The notes: generated from the letters alone by a model not told the origin. Shown: positions 19,528-28,483, numbered from the stretch's first letter. The stretch: DNA of 64,000 nucleotides from Sphingomonas yunnanensis (GCF_019898765.1 NZ_JAIOKB010000001.1:1225234-1289233), one strand, 5' to 3'. Translations and numbers: made by a program.

Positions 19528-19651
19528 GACACACACTCCTAGAGGCAGGTTACACGGTGCCCTTCTAGGTGCGGCAACCTTGGCCGCGGGTGAGGACAAG
19601 ATTGATTATGCCCAACTTGCCGTCTCAGGCTCGAAACCGGATCATCGGTCA

Positions 19652-20326
19652 ATGAAGCTCTTGTTGCTTGAAGACGATTCCGGGACGCGTGAGGACCTAG
19701 AGCGTGTCCTGAGCAGCGCCGGCCATGTCGTCGACGCCTGTACGACCGGGCAGGACGCGATCTTCCTGGCGTCTTCCAGCGAATATGCCGTTCTGATCCT
19801 CGATCGAATGGTGCCTGGCATTGCTGGCCTGCCTGCGCTCAAGGCCATCCGGGCGGCGGGAATACGAACCCCGGCGCTCTTCCTGACGGCCATGAACGGC
19901 GTCGAGGACCGCGTCGAAGGGCTTGAGGCCGGAGCCGACGACTACCTGGCGAAGCCGTTCGCGGCGATCGAGCTGCTTGCCCGGATCAATGCGCTCGCAC
20001 GGCGTCCTCCGATCTCGGATGTCGCCGCCACGATTGCCGTTGGCGACCTTGTCCTCGACCGTATCCGCCGCCACGTGACGCGTGCAGGTCAGCGAGTGGA
20101 TTTGCAGGCGCAGGAATTGAAGCTGCTCGAATATCTGATGCTGCACGCGGGCGAGGTGGTGACGCGTACGATGCTCCTTGAGAATGTCTGGTCGTTTCAC
20201 TTCGATCCCAAGACCAACATCATCGAGAGCCACATGAGCCGGTTGCGCGCCAAGATCGATCGGGGTTTCGGACGTGAACTGATCCATACGGTTCGGGGCG
20301 CTGGATACCGGATCGATGCGGGTTAG
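19652..20326 (+). CDS. OmpR-family response regulator
   Basis: The 224-residue protein has an intact receiver (acidic pair in LLLLEDDSG, acceptor Asp in LILDRMVPG at about residue 51, Lys in AKPFAAIE at about 102) and a winged-helix effector (about 130-222; LLEYLMLHAGEVVTRTMLLE, then ESHMSRLRAKIDRG and HTVRGAGYRID). The ATG at 19652 is chosen because it starts the receiver beta strand. The gene overlaps the sensor kinase gene by 11 nt and faces the PepSY/RND operon, which is its likeliest target. Confidence 0.9.
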   Translation: MKLLLLEDDSGTREDLERVLSSAGHVVDACTTGQDAIFLASSSEYAVLILDRMVPGIAGLPALKAIRAAGIRTPALFLTAMNGVEDRVEGLEAGADDYLAKPFAAIELLARINALARRPPISDVAATIAVGDLVLDRIRRHVTRAGQRVDLQAQELKLLEYLMLHAGEVVTRTMLLENVWSFHFDPKTNIIESHMSRLRAKIDRGFGRELIHTVRGAGYRIDAG

Positions 20327-21728
20327 GTCGCTCAAGCCGGCCGCATTCGGAAGCGCGGCCTTTCGCTTCGCCCTGATGCTGGCGGTCGTCGTGGCCCTCG
20401 GCGCAGGCGCCCTGTTGTTCACCGTGGAGCAGCAGGTCGGTTATTACGCCCGAGAAGCCAGCGATGGGATGCTGCGGGCAGAATCGTCGGTTCTGGCCGC
20501 GGAATATGCTGAACTGGGTCTCTCGGGACTGACGGATGCTATCGCGCGGCATCGGGGGAGCGACGCGGATCCCCCCTATCGATATCTCCTGATCGACAGA
20601 ACGGGACACCGTCTATCCGGCGACCTGCCGCTGCAAGCCGCCAGGATCGGTCAAGGAAGCGTTGCGGTGCCCGAGGATCTCGACGGCTCGCGACACGTCG
20701 AACGTCTCGCAACGCAAGTAACGCAGCTGCCCGGCGGGTTGCTGCTCGTCGTAGCCACCGACAGTTTCGACGTTCAGCAGTTACGTTACCGGCTCGGACG
20801 CTTCACGATTTGGAGCGGCATCGCCATCGCCGCCTTTGCATTGATCGGCGGGTATCTGGTGGGGCGCGTCTTCCTGCGTCGGCTCGCAACGGTCAATCGC
20901 TCCATCGACCGGATCATCGATGGGGACGGCGCGGAACGGCTGCCGATGATCGGGTTCGGTCCTGAGTTCGACGACCTAACGCGCAACCTCAATCGCATGC
21001 TCGAGCGGAAGGACGCGGCGATGGAGGCTCTGCGGCAGGTGTCGACGGATATCGCGCATGATCTGCGCACGCCACTTACCCGGCTCCATCAGCGGCTCGA
21101 ACGACTGCAGGTGGCAGGTGCCGGCGATCCCGACAGTATCGATGCGGCCGTGGAGCAGACCAACGGACTGCTCGCGACGTTCGAGGCCCTGCTGCGGATC
21201 GGGTCGATCGAGGGAGGTGTCGGGCGACGTCGGTTCGGTCCCGTCGACCTGTCCGAACTGCTAGACCGTATCCATGCGGCCTATGTGCCTGTGGTCGAGG
21301 ACTGTGGGCAGACATTCATTGCCAACCATAGCGGAGGGGTCACCGTCATCGGCGACCCCGACCTTCTCGCGCAGCTATTCACCAACCTGATCGAGAACGC
21401 GATCGTCCACACCCCGAGTGGAACGCGCATCGTTTCCCGCCTGCGCACCATCGGCACCGAAGCCGTGGCGGAGATATGCGACAACGGTCCCGGCATCCCC
21501 TCCGATGAACGTGAGAAGGTGTTTCGACGCTTCTACCGACGGGATGCCAGTCGCAGCACGGAAGGCGCGGGTCTTGGCTTGGCGCTGGTATCAGCCATCG
21601 CCGGCCTCCATCAGGCGAAGTGCACCATCCCCGACGGCACAGAGGGCTTGTGTGTGCGGATCGGTCTCCGTCTGTCCTCCGCCAACGATCAGGTCACCGA
21701 CTCGCCGAAACACCATGGCTTGCCGTGA
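20316..21728 (+). CDS. Sensor histidine kinase, partner of the OmpR-type regulator
   Basis: A 470-residue membrane kinase: TM1 at about 15-37, a periplasmic sensor domain of about 125 residues, TM2 at about 163-185, a HAMP linker, the H-box (STDIAHDLRTPLTRL, His near 248), and a catalytic domain with N-box (LFTNLIENAIVHTPSG), G1 (EICDNGPGIP) and G2 (GAGLGLALVSAIAG). All catalytic motifs are intact. It should phosphorylate the regulator encoded just before it. The 3' end overlaps the tail of the broken pcm gene on the other strand by 40 nt. Confidence 0.9.
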   Translation: MRVRSLKPAAFGSAAFRFALMLAVVVALGAGALLFTVEQQVGYYAREASDGMLRAESSVLAAEYAELGLSGLTDAIARHRGSDADPPYRYLLIDRTGHRLSGDLPLQAARIGQGSVAVPEDLDGSRHVERLATQVTQLPGGLLLVVATDSFDVQQLRYRLGRFTIWSGIAIAAFALIGGYLVGRVFLRRLATVNRSIDRIIDGDGAERLPMIGFGPEFDDLTRNLNRMLERKDAAMEALRQVSTDIAHDLRTPLTRLHQRLERLQVAGAGDPDSIDAAVEQTNGLLATFEALLRIGSIEGGVGRRRFGPVDLSELLDRIHAAYVPVVEDCGQTFIANHSGGVTVIGDPDLLAQLFTNLIENAIVHTPSGTRIVSRLRTIGTEAVAEICDNGPGIPSDEREKVFRRFYRRDASRSTEGAGLGLALVSAIAGLHQAKCTIPDGTEGLCVRIGLRLSSANDQVTDSPKHHGLP

Positions 21729-22482
21729 TCGGCGATCCCCGGACGATCGGGTGCATATCCACGGCCCGTGAGGGGCACGAACATTGCCCAGCCTAGGGAA
21801 CATGCGACGACGTTACCGTCAGGTTGTTTCGTGAAAACCTGCAGCCGCTCCGTCGCTGTGGAGGGGCCGATCGGCATCACCAAGCGTCCGCCGATCCCGA
21901 CTGATCGAGCAGCGGGGCTGGAACGCTTGCAGAGCCCGCGGTTACGATCACCGCGTCGAACGGCGCGCGCTCGGGCCAGCCGGCAAAGCCGTCCCCGACG
22001 CGGGCATGGACCTTCCGATAGCCGCGCCGGCGCAACGCCCTGACCGCTTGGCGCGCCAGCTGTGGGACGATTTCGATCGTGGATACCGCTGCACCCAACT
22101 CGGCGAGGATCGCGGCCTGATAGCCGGAGCCCGTCCCGATCTCCAGCACGCGGGACCCGCGCTGCACTCGCACCGCGGCCGTCATGATCGCCATGACGTA
22201 AGGATCGGAAATCGTCTGCTGCCACCCGATTTCCAATGGCGCCCCAAAATAGGCTTGCGGCTTGGCAGCGCGGGGCACGAAGACTTCGCGTGGCAGCCTT
22301 GCCTCCACCGCAACCGCTGCTCGAAAGTAAGGATCATCTCGCGATGCTGGGATGTCAGCAGCCGCTACCTTGATCGAGCCGATCATTCGCGCACGCTCGC
22401 CTGTTCGATCCGATGAGGTGGATCCGATCGTCGCCACAGCGGCCGACAGGTAAACCAGGCCAAGAAAAGTCTTCTTCAGCAC
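21689..22482 (-). pseudogene. pcm: Exported protein-L-isoaspartate O-methyltransferase, frameshifted
   Basis: The N-terminal frame (22482 to about 21900) has a hydrophobic export segment (MLKKTFLGLVYLSAAVATIG) and the PCMT fold: SDPYVMAIMTAAV, the SAM-binding VLEIGTGSGYQAAILAELG, and VGDGFAGWPERAPFDAVIVT. After APLLDQ it falls out of frame; one base supplied near 21896-21902 gives GIGGRLVMPIGPST and the rest of the protein in the other frame to a stop at 21689. The family repairs isoaspartyl residues, here probably in the periplasm. Only one lesion is seen, so a sequencing error cannot be excluded. Confidence 0.75.
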
Positions 22483-22741
22483 GCCGGGTACGGCTAATTC
22501 GGAAAATGCCGGGCCACCGCCGGTCCTGCGTGGCGGTGCCAGCTCTAGGACGTGCTTACTCCCAACGAGATTACCCCACGATCACGGCGGCTATGAGATT
22601 CGCCAATGTCCGAGAGCTCACCGATCAGTGCGCCGCCGTGACCGCGCGACGCATTCTCGATTGGTAACGACTATCGAGATGGCACGGGCATTCTCAAAAC
22701 CGATCGACTTTCGGGAAAGCCGCTTCCGGCCTTCCGCTGGA

Positions 22742-23719
22742 TTAGCGATAACCGGCCACGATCAGGTCGGCCAGGACGACGGGCTGTTCGACATGCACGA
22801 AATGACCGGCTTCCGGTACGGTGACGATCTTGCCTCCAGCCCGCTCGACCGCCCCTAGTTCCTGAGGACTCGTCACGTGGTCGCCGTCTCCCCGCACTAG
22901 AAGCAGCGGTTTCTTCCATTGGACGATGGACGACAGCATCGGCTTCCGGCTCGATGGTTCGGCCAGCAAAGCCTTGCCCGGAATAGCGCCTTGCGACCAG
23001 CGGGCTTCCGGCAGACCTGCGGTCTCAGCCAAGCGGGAGAAGATGTCGCGATTTTTGGCGGCGCGAACGTAAAGGTCCTGGCGACGCTCGCCCAACGCTC
23101 CCAGCGTTCGATCCATCGTCTCGATGAACGTGTCGTCGAACGGGATTGCCGGATCGGCCAGTCGTGCCGCCTGAATGGCCGCGGCGATATCGCGACCGTT
23201 GAGCGATTGCGCCGCTGCCGCGCAGAGCCAGCGAAACGAGCTGGCCAGATCGATCGCAGGGCTTTCCAGTATCAGCCGCTCCACCCGCTGCGGATGGGCG
23301 AGGCCATAGCGAAGCGCGACCATACCACCAAAGCTGTGCCCCAGGATCTGCCAACGGGGGATCGCCAACGCGGACCGGATCGCCTCGAAGTCGGCGATGA
23401 GGTCGTCCACCGTCACCTTTGTGTCTGCAGGCAGCGGGGAGGATCGCAAGACGCCGCGTTGATCGACACTGATCAACCGCAACCGCCCCTGAAGCGGGCC
23501 TTTCATGTAGTGTTCGAAGTCGAACGCGCCGATGCCCGGCCCGCCATGGACATAGAGGAGCGCGGGTGCATCGCGTGGCCCGCTGTCGTCGACCCAAAGC
23601 TGCCTGCCGTTGATGGCCAAAAGCGTGCCGGAATGGCCGGCCTCGGCCAAGGCCGCCGGCGCACAGGCGCTTACAGCCATGATGCCGGCGATTGTCTCGA
23701 TCAGCTCTCGACGTTTCAT
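22742..23719 (-). CDS. Exported alpha/beta hydrolase, prolyl-iminopeptidase-like
   Basis: The 325-residue protein starts MKRRELIETIAGIMAVSACA, a signal peptide with twin arginines but without the full Tat consensus. The hydrolase core shows the oxyanion HGGPG motif (YVHGGPGIGAFDFEHY), the nucleophile elbow GHSFGG (Ser near 128), the acid in VRGDGDHVT and His in EAGHFVHVE. HGGPG is characteristic of prolyl iminopeptidases and relatives. The ATG at 23719 is chosen for its spacing to AAGGGA; a TTG-led extension to 23779 is possible but lacks support. It has no operon partner. Confidence 0.8.
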   Translation of the reverse strand: MKRRELIETIAGIMAVSACAPAALAEAGHSGTLLAINGRQLWVDDSGPRDAPALLYVHGGPGIGAFDFEHYMKGPLQGRLRLISVDQRGVLRSSPLPADTKVTVDDLIADFEAIRSALAIPRWQILGHSFGGMVALRYGLAHPQRVERLILESPAIDLASSFRWLCAAAAQSLNGRDIAAAIQAARLADPAIPFDDTFIETMDRTLGALGERRQDLYVRAAKNRDIFSRLAETAGLPEARWSQGAIPGKALLAEPSSRKPMLSSIVQWKKPLLLVRGDGDHVTSPQELGAVERAGGKIVTVPEAGHFVHVEQPVVLADLIVAGYR

Positions 23720-24273
23720 ATCGAGCGGTCCCTTGCTGCAATATACTAAAGTGCTACGGGCGCGATGATTCCAAGACAACGCGGGCTACCCAAGTTCCAT
23801 CGCGGAGGCGCTTCACGTTGAGGAATTAGCGACGGGAAGCCGGCCGCGCCGATCGTGCTGGCGGCAGCCCGCGAGGTTCGCTTTCCCCAGACCTGCTCCC
23901 GATTGCATCCTCCCGAAACCGCCGGGTTAAGGTGGCGAAACGGGGAAGGTGCGCTCGTCCCCGGCGGCGCGTTTCGGGAACGCGGTCCGCATAGTATACG
24001 GCCAAAACCGATTTCATCGCAGTCGGGCGCTCAATCGCCGCATGGACCCAGATACGGACGCTTTGAGATGCTCCGCCACCCTCTGATAGCGGCCACTCGT
24101 TCATCTTTGCGGTATTCTGAAGTATGCTCGGTCAGCCACCCGTGCGCGAAAGGCGGCCTCGTTGCTGTCGCAGCGACACGTACGCCCGTTAAGCTCGGCC
24201 GTAACCAATCCTGCCGTTGCGGCTCCAGGAAGAGGTCGAAGCGCCGTTGTTGATGCAAAGACTGGCGCGAGAG
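23720..24273. other. Gene-free region carrying one copy of the dispersed repeat
   Basis: About 550 bases between two minus-strand genes. No coding sequence was recognised; short frames here are repeat-derived or Arg-rich shadows. The repeat copy with GACCC at 24045 lies within it. Confidence 0.5.
24020..24112 (-). repeat. Dispersed intergenic repeat, copy 1
   Basis: GACCC at 24045 and TTCAT at 24100 are 55 nt apart, as in all other copies. The first block reads GACCCAGATACGGACGC, and GGCCACTCGTTCATCT closes the core. A partial upstream extension (GGGCGCTCAATCGCCG) resembles the GGGCGCTTGCGGCC block seen before other copies. It lies about 170 nt past the stop of the broken haloacid dehalogenase gene, in that gene's sense. 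Confidence 0.6.
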
Positions 24274-24984
24274 CTAGCAACCAAGCTGTTTGGCCAAGTC
24301 GGTCAGACTATCGGAGGACCAATTCCATTCCTCGCGTTGATCGCGGTCCGACGCCGCCGGGCCGCCGCGCTCCATCGGCCGATCGACATAGGCGGTAAGC
24401 AGGCCCGAACGCCGGGCGGCGGCAAGGTCACTATGGTGCGCCGCCACCAGGCAAGGTTCGCCCGGCGCGATGCCGAGGCTGCGCGCCGTCGCCAGATACG
24501 CCTCGGGCGCGGGCTTGTAGGCGCGGGTTACCTCGGCGCCCAGGATCGCGTCCCAAGGCAGCCCGCCGCGCCGCGCCATCGCGAGCATCAGCGCGATGTT
24601 GCCGTTCGACAGTGTCACGATCGGAAAGCGCCTTGAGGCGGGTCAACCCCTCGACCGCATCCGGCCACGGATCGAGCCGATGCCAGGCGTAGGTCCAGTC
24701 TTCCAGCATCTGCGGATCGAGCGCAGCGACATCGACACCGTGAGCGGTCAGCGCCGACTCAGCATCTCGCGATGGAGGACGTCCAGGGCAACGAACGGCC
24801 GCATCCGATCGCGGACCACCGCCATCGCCGGCAGGTATAGCGCACGCCATGCGTCCGCGAAGCCGGCGGGCTCGATGTCGGGCCGCCCGATCGTGGCAAG
24901 GAAGGGTTTAGACCCGTGCGCGATCCCGGTCCGCCAGTCGACCACTGTCCCGAACACGTCGAAGGCGAGTACCCGCGGCGTCAT
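24274..24984 (-). pseudogene. Haloacid dehalogenase type II with two frameshifts
   Basis: Three pieces in three frames join to a normal-length (about 236 residues) HAD type II dehalogenase. Piece 1 from ATG 24984: VLAFDVFGTVVDW with the nucleophile Asp. Piece 2 after a shift near 24752-24760: ALTAHGVDVAALDPQMLEDW and WHRLDPWPDAVEGLTRLK. Piece 3 after a shift near 24624-24632: FPIVTLSNGNIALM, then AYKPAPEAYLATARSLG with the conserved Lys and SDLAAARRSGLLTAYVDRP. The catalytic residues are all still recognisable, so decay is recent. Such enzymes cleave carbon-halogen bonds of 2-haloacids. It directly follows the monooxygenase gene (1 nt gap). Confidence 0.8.
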
Positions 24985-24985
24985 C

Positions 24986-25285
24986 TCAGTCGGCCACCGC
25001 GACGCCATGGGCGACGGCGATGTTCGGCCGCGCCGCCGCCAGGTCGCGCGCCGCCATGCCAAACGCCTTGAAGTGGTTGGACGACATATGGGCTTGGACG
25101 GCGGCGTCGTCGACGTAGAGCTCGTCGAATATGAAGCGCCGCTCACCCTCGGATTCCCGCCAAAGATCGTAGCGAAGCACCCCCGGCTCGGCGCGCGAAG
25201 CGGCGACGCAGTCGCGCGCGGCGGCGGCGAATGCGTCCTCCTGCCCCGGCTTGACGCTGACGAATGCGACGACCTTGACCGACAT
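24986..25285 (-). CDS. Antibiotic-biosynthesis-monooxygenase-type (ABM) small enzyme
   Basis: The 99-residue protein fits the dimeric ABM/YgiN ferredoxin-like fold: MSVKVVAFVSVKPGQEDAF, a central RAEPGVLRYDLWRESEGERR and FIFDELYVDDAAVQAHMSSN. Family members are cofactor-free monooxygenases acting on quinols or aromatic polyketides, or act as small scavengers. AGGAGG stands ideally before the ATG at 25285. It is in a minus-strand cluster with two oxidoreductases and a dehalogenase remnant; the substrate is not known. Confidence 0.82.
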   Translation of the reverse strand: MSVKVVAFVSVKPGQEDAFAAAARDCVAASRAEPGVLRYDLWRESEGERRFIFDELYVDDAAVQAHMSSNHFKAFGMAARDLAAARPNIAVAHGVAVAD

Positions 25286-25365
25286 AGATTTCCTCCTGAG
25301 TGCCGGTCCTCGTGCACCTCCGACGTTTGCCTCACAAGTGGGCGATCGGCGATCCGCCACCGGCT

Positions 25366-26367
25366 TCAGGTCAGCTTTACGACTACCTTCCCCTTGGCAC
25401 GGCCGCTGTCGACATATGCGAGCGCGTCGTTGAGCTGACCAAAGCGAAAGGTCCGGTCGATCACCGGCCGGATCGCACCCTGCTCGATCAGCGCATCGAC
25501 CTCGGCAAGCTGGTCACCGTCGGCGCGCATGAACAGGAAGGAATAGGCGACGCCCGCACGCTTCGCTTTCCGGCGAATGCCGGCGCTCAGCACGCGCATC
25601 GCGAGCCGGAGGATCGGGTTCAACCGCTGCGCCTTGGCAAAGGCAGGGTCGGGCGGTCCCGAGATCGAGATCAGCCGTCCGCCGGGCTTGAGGACCGTCA
25701 GCGACCGCTCGAGGGTCTTCGCATCGAGGCTGGCGAGAACGAGGTCATAGCCCGACAGCTGCTCGGCAAAATCCTGCGTCCGGTAGTCGATGACGATATC
25801 GGCGCCGAGGCTGCGGACCAGATCGGCGTTGGCGCCGCTGGTCGTGGTCGCGACTGTCGCGCCCAGATGTGTGGCCAGCTGAATGGCGATCGTCCCGACC
25901 CCGCCGGAACCGGCGTGGATCAACACTTTCTGGCCAGCGCGCAGTGCCGCCACCTCGACCAGCGCCTGCCACGCGGTGAGCGCGACCAGCGGCAGCGACG
26001 CCGCCTCTGCCATGTCGAGGCCAGCAGGTTTGTGCGCAAGATCGGCCTCGTCGATCGCGATCCTCTCCGCGAACGTGCCGATCCGGCCGTCACGGGGGCG
26101 GCCATGGACCGCATCGCCCGGCCGGAAACGGCGGACACCCTGCCCTACCGCGATCACCCTGCCGGCGACATCATGGCCTAGGACGAAGGGCGGTTTGTAG
26201 CGCAGCAGCGCCTTGAACTCGCCGTCGCGGATCTTGCTGTCGAGCTGGTTGAGCGCCGTCGCCCCGACCGCAACGAGCACGTCGCGGCTGCCGATCAAGG
26301 GGTCCGGCACGTCCGTCAGGCGAAGCGGCTGGCCTTTGCCATAGCGATCGAGGACATAGGCTTTCAC
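25366..26367 (-). CDS. NADPH:quinone-reductase-like zinc-free alcohol dehydrogenase
   Basis: The 333-residue protein belongs to the medium-chain dehydrogenase superfamily, quinone-reductase branch: GroES-like N-domain (VPDPLIGSRDVLVAVGATAL, then FVLGHDVAGRVIAVG) and a Rossmann domain with KVLIHAGSGGVGTIAIQLA. The cysteines of zinc-dependent members are missing. It probably reduces enones or quinones with NADPH. The GTG at 26367 overlaps the SDR stop (GTGA) and matches the family start VKAYVLDRYG; an open extension to 26454 only reads the SDR gene out of frame. Confidence 0.85.
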   Translation of the reverse strand: MKAYVLDRYGKGQPLRLTDVPDPLIGSRDVLVAVGATALNQLDSKIRDGEFKALLRYKPPFVLGHDVAGRVIAVGQGVRRFRPGDAVHGRPRDGRIGTFAERIAIDEADLAHKPAGLDMAEAASLPLVALTAWQALVEVAALRAGQKVLIHAGSGGVGTIAIQLATHLGATVATTTSGANADLVRSLGADIVIDYRTQDFAEQLSGYDLVLASLDAKTLERSLTVLKPGGRLISISGPPDPAFAKAQRLNPILRLAMRVLSAGIRRKAKRAGVAYSFLFMRADGDQLAEVDALIEQGAIRPVIDRTFRFGQLNDALAYVDSGRAKGKVVVKLT

Positions 26368-27158
26368 CGCGCGGTCTCCGTGTAACGCGGGGCCGGCACG
26401 CTCGCGCCGAAGCTGGGGATCATCGCGACGCGGTCGAGCTGATATGCGTCCCACAAAGCGCCGTCGTGCAGCGGCGGGATCGTCACGCCCTCGCGCCGGT
26501 CGAAGCCAGCGAGCGCGGCATCGACGAGCGCATCTACCGCCATCATCGGCGGGAGCTGATCGGTATTCGCACCGGCGCGGCTCCAGATTTCGGTCGCGGT
26601 CGCGGCAGGAAGGACCGCCTGGACATAGACGCCCTTCGGGCCAAGCTCGTGCGCCAGTCCCTGCGACAGGAACAGGACGAATGCCTTGGTCGCGCCGTAC
26701 ACGGTCTGGCCGAACTCGGGCACCAGCCCGACCACCGATCCGATATTGACGATCGCACCCTCGCCCGCGGCTGCCAACCGCGGCGCTACCGCATGGGCAA
26801 GCCGCATCACCGCCGTCGCATTGACCGCGACCAGCCGGGCAAGATCCGCCGGCGCCTGATCGGCGAAGGCGCCCGCATAGGAGACGCCCGCATTGTTGAC
26901 GAGAATGCCGATCGCCGCGTCGTCGCGCAGCCGCGCTTCCACCCGTGCTACGTCTGCATCTTCGGCAAGGTCAGCGCGCAGCACGTCGACCGCAACGCCC
27001 GTTTCGGCAGTCAGGCGTGCCGCCAGGGCATCGAGCCGCGACGCATCGCGCGCGACGATGACCAGATCGTGCCCCCGCCGCGCGAAACGATCGGCATAGA
27101 CCGCGCCGATCCCGGAGGAAGCGCCGGTGACGAGAACCCTGGGCTTGGACATGGACAA
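26364..27158 (-). CDS. Short-chain dehydrogenase/reductase (SDR)
   Basis: A classical SDR of 264 residues: cofactor motif VLVTGASSGIGAVYA, NNAG in ILVNNAGVSYAGA, the catalytic Ser in VNIGSVVGL and the YxxxK motif in VYGATKAFVLFLSQ. An Arg near residue 38 (VARDASRLDA) suggests NADP(H). It is the first gene of the minus-strand redox cluster and is divergent from a TetR gene with tandem operator-like palindromes between them, so it is probably repressed by that regulator. Confidence 0.87.
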   Translation of the reverse strand: MSMSKPRVLVTGASSGIGAVYADRFARRGHDLVIVARDASRLDALAARLTAETGVAVDVLRADLAEDADVARVEARLRDDAAIGILVNNAGVSYAGAFADQAPADLARLVAVNATAVMRLAHAVAPRLAAAGEGAIVNIGSVVGLVPEFGQTVYGATKAFVLFLSQGLAHELGPKGVYVQAVLPAATATEIWSRAGANTDQLPPMMAVDALVDAALAGFDRREGVTIPPLHDGALWDAYQLDRVAMIPSFGASVPAPRYTETAR

Positions 27159-27177
27159 TCTTTCGTATCGAATTTAC

Positions 27178-27215
27178 ATGACGTTTGTCATCATTAGATA
27201 TATGATGATCGTCAT
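27178..27215. promoter_or_regulatory. Tandem TetR-type operators in the SDR/tetR divergent region
   Basis: Two 14-bp inverted repeats of the same form, ATGACGTTTGTCAT at 27178-27191 and ATGATGATCGTCAT at 27202-27215, lie 24 bp apart start to start. A possible plus-strand promoter, TTTACA (27173-27178) and TAGATA (27195-27200), overlaps the first one. The likely ligand is the divergently encoded TetR protein, controlling both itself and the SDR cluster. Confidence 0.65.
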
Positions 27216-27245
27216 GATATGAGTCAACCGGTATGAAAGGCCACC

Positions 27246-27806
27246 ATGCGCGTCTCCCGCGAACAGATGTCGTCCAACCGCGCTCGCATCCTGGATGAGG
27301 CCGGTCGCCTGTTTCGCGAGCGCGGGTTCGAGGGCGTCACCGTCGCTGACGTGATGAAGGCCGCCGGCATGACGCATGGCGGCTTCTACGGTCATTTCGC
27401 CTCCAAGGACGCGCTGATCGCCGCCACTATCGCGCATGCGATGGTCCGGCACGACTCTGGCGGCACCGACGCCTTCGCCTCGTTTCTGGACGCCTATCTG
27501 GCCCCCCGCCACCGCGATACGGCGGCAAGCGGTTGCCCGACGGCGGCGCTGGCGGGCCTGCTGCCCGCGCAGCAATCGGCCGCGCAGCAGGCGATGGCGG
27601 AGGGGCTGGCGGCGCAGATCGAGCGTCTGTCGTCGCTGATGCCCGAGGGCAGCGACGCCGAGCGACGACGCGCCGCGATCGGTCGATGGTCGGCGATGGT
27701 AGGGGCGCTCATCCTGTCGCGGGCGATCCCCGACACGCCCCTGTCCGACGAAATACTGGCAGAAACGCGGGCCTGGCTCGCCGAAGCAACGGGATCGGTG
27801 GTATGA
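27246..27806 (+). CDS. TetR-family transcriptional repressor
   Basis: The 186-residue protein starts with a TetR helix-turn-helix (NRARILDEAGRLFRERGFEG, then VADVMKAAGMTHGGFYGHFA) and has a variable ligand domain. The HGGFYGHF recognition helix is typical of the group that controls oxidoreductase genes in proteobacteria. GAAAGG stands 5 nt before the ATG. It overlaps the thioesterase gene by 4 nt and faces the SDR cluster. Confidence 0.87.
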   Translation: MRVSREQMSSNRARILDEAGRLFRERGFEGVTVADVMKAAGMTHGGFYGHFASKDALIAATIAHAMVRHDSGGTDAFASFLDAYLAPRHRDTAASGCPTAALAGLLPAQQSAAQQAMAEGLAAQIERLSSLMPEGSDAERRRAAIGRWSAMVGALILSRAIPDTPLSDEILAETRAWLAEATGSVV

Positions 27807-28267
27807 ACATCAGCGAAGAACTGGCGACACTCGACGGGCATGGCCAGCTCGCCGCGCTGATGGCGGCGGACCGGCATCCGCCGATCGGCGAGACGCTCGG
27901 ATTCTATCTCGTCGAGCTGGAGCGTGGACGAGTGCTATTCGAAGGCAATCCGACACGCCGCGTCTTCAATCCGATCGGTTCGGTGCACGGTGGCTATGCT
28001 GCGACCCTGCTCGACAGCGCATGCGGTTGCGCGGTGCATTCCGCGCTCGCCGCGGGCCTGGGCTACACGACGCTCGAACTCAAGATCGCCTACCACTGGG
28101 CGCTGAGCGAGACGAGCGGGCCGGTCCGCGCAGAGGGCACCATCGTGTCGCTCGGCCGGCGTGTCGGCTTCTCGGAGGCCAAGTTGGTAGACGTGAAAGG
28201 CAGACTCTGCGCTACCGCCACCTCGACACTGCTGATTTTCCCGATAGCTCGAGACGAGCGGACCTGA
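27803..28267 (+). CDS. PaaI-type hotdog-fold thioesterase
   Basis: A 154-residue single hotdog domain: HPPIGETLGFYLVELERGRV, the motif NPIGSVHGGYAATLLDSACG with the HGG signature, and LKIAYHWALSETSGPVRAEG. These enzymes hydrolyse acyl- or aryl-CoA thioesters. The ATG overlaps the tetR stop (ATGA), so the two are co-translated and the thioesterase probably shares the inducer of the divergent redox cluster. Confidence 0.85.
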   Translation: MNISEELATLDGHGQLAALMAADRHPPIGETLGFYLVELERGRVLFEGNPTRRVFNPIGSVHGGYAATLLDSACGCAVHSALAAGLGYTTLELKIAYHWALSETSGPVRAEGTIVSLGRRVGFSEAKLVDVKGRLCATATSTLLIFPIARDERT

Positions 28268-28291
28268 GCATAATATCCCGACATCGGCAAA

Positions 28292-28412
28292 GACCCAGAA
28301 ACGGTCACTCAGGGCCGCCTGTCAGCCGCTCAACTTCGCACGCTCGTTCATCTCGCCGCGCGAGCCTTCGCAGCGAACCGGGCAGCTGTCCGGCGGACCA
28401 GATTGGAAGGGA
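28292..28412 (-). repeat. Dispersed intergenic repeat, copy 2
   Basis: GACCC at 28292 and TTCAT at 28347 are 55 nt apart. The first block GACCCAGAAACGGTC forms a GACC/GGTC hairpin with a 7-nt loop, and its 20 leading bases equal those of copy 3 up to CACTC. After TTCATCTCGCC the similarity to copy 6 continues through CTGTCCGG and GATTGG to about 28410. It lies 72 nt past the stop of the minus-strand gene at 28484, between convergent genes. Confidence 0.7.
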
Positions 28413-28483
28413 AGACGTAAGTCCGCCTTGTGGGAGGAAGGGGCACCGCAAACTCTGCGGTAACCGGCCTCAAACCGATACTG

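Noticed and set aside
22512..22540. Hairpin CACCGCC/GGCGGTG upstream of the broken pcm gene
   Set aside because: No T run and no gene ends here; too short to call as terminator in GC-rich DNA.
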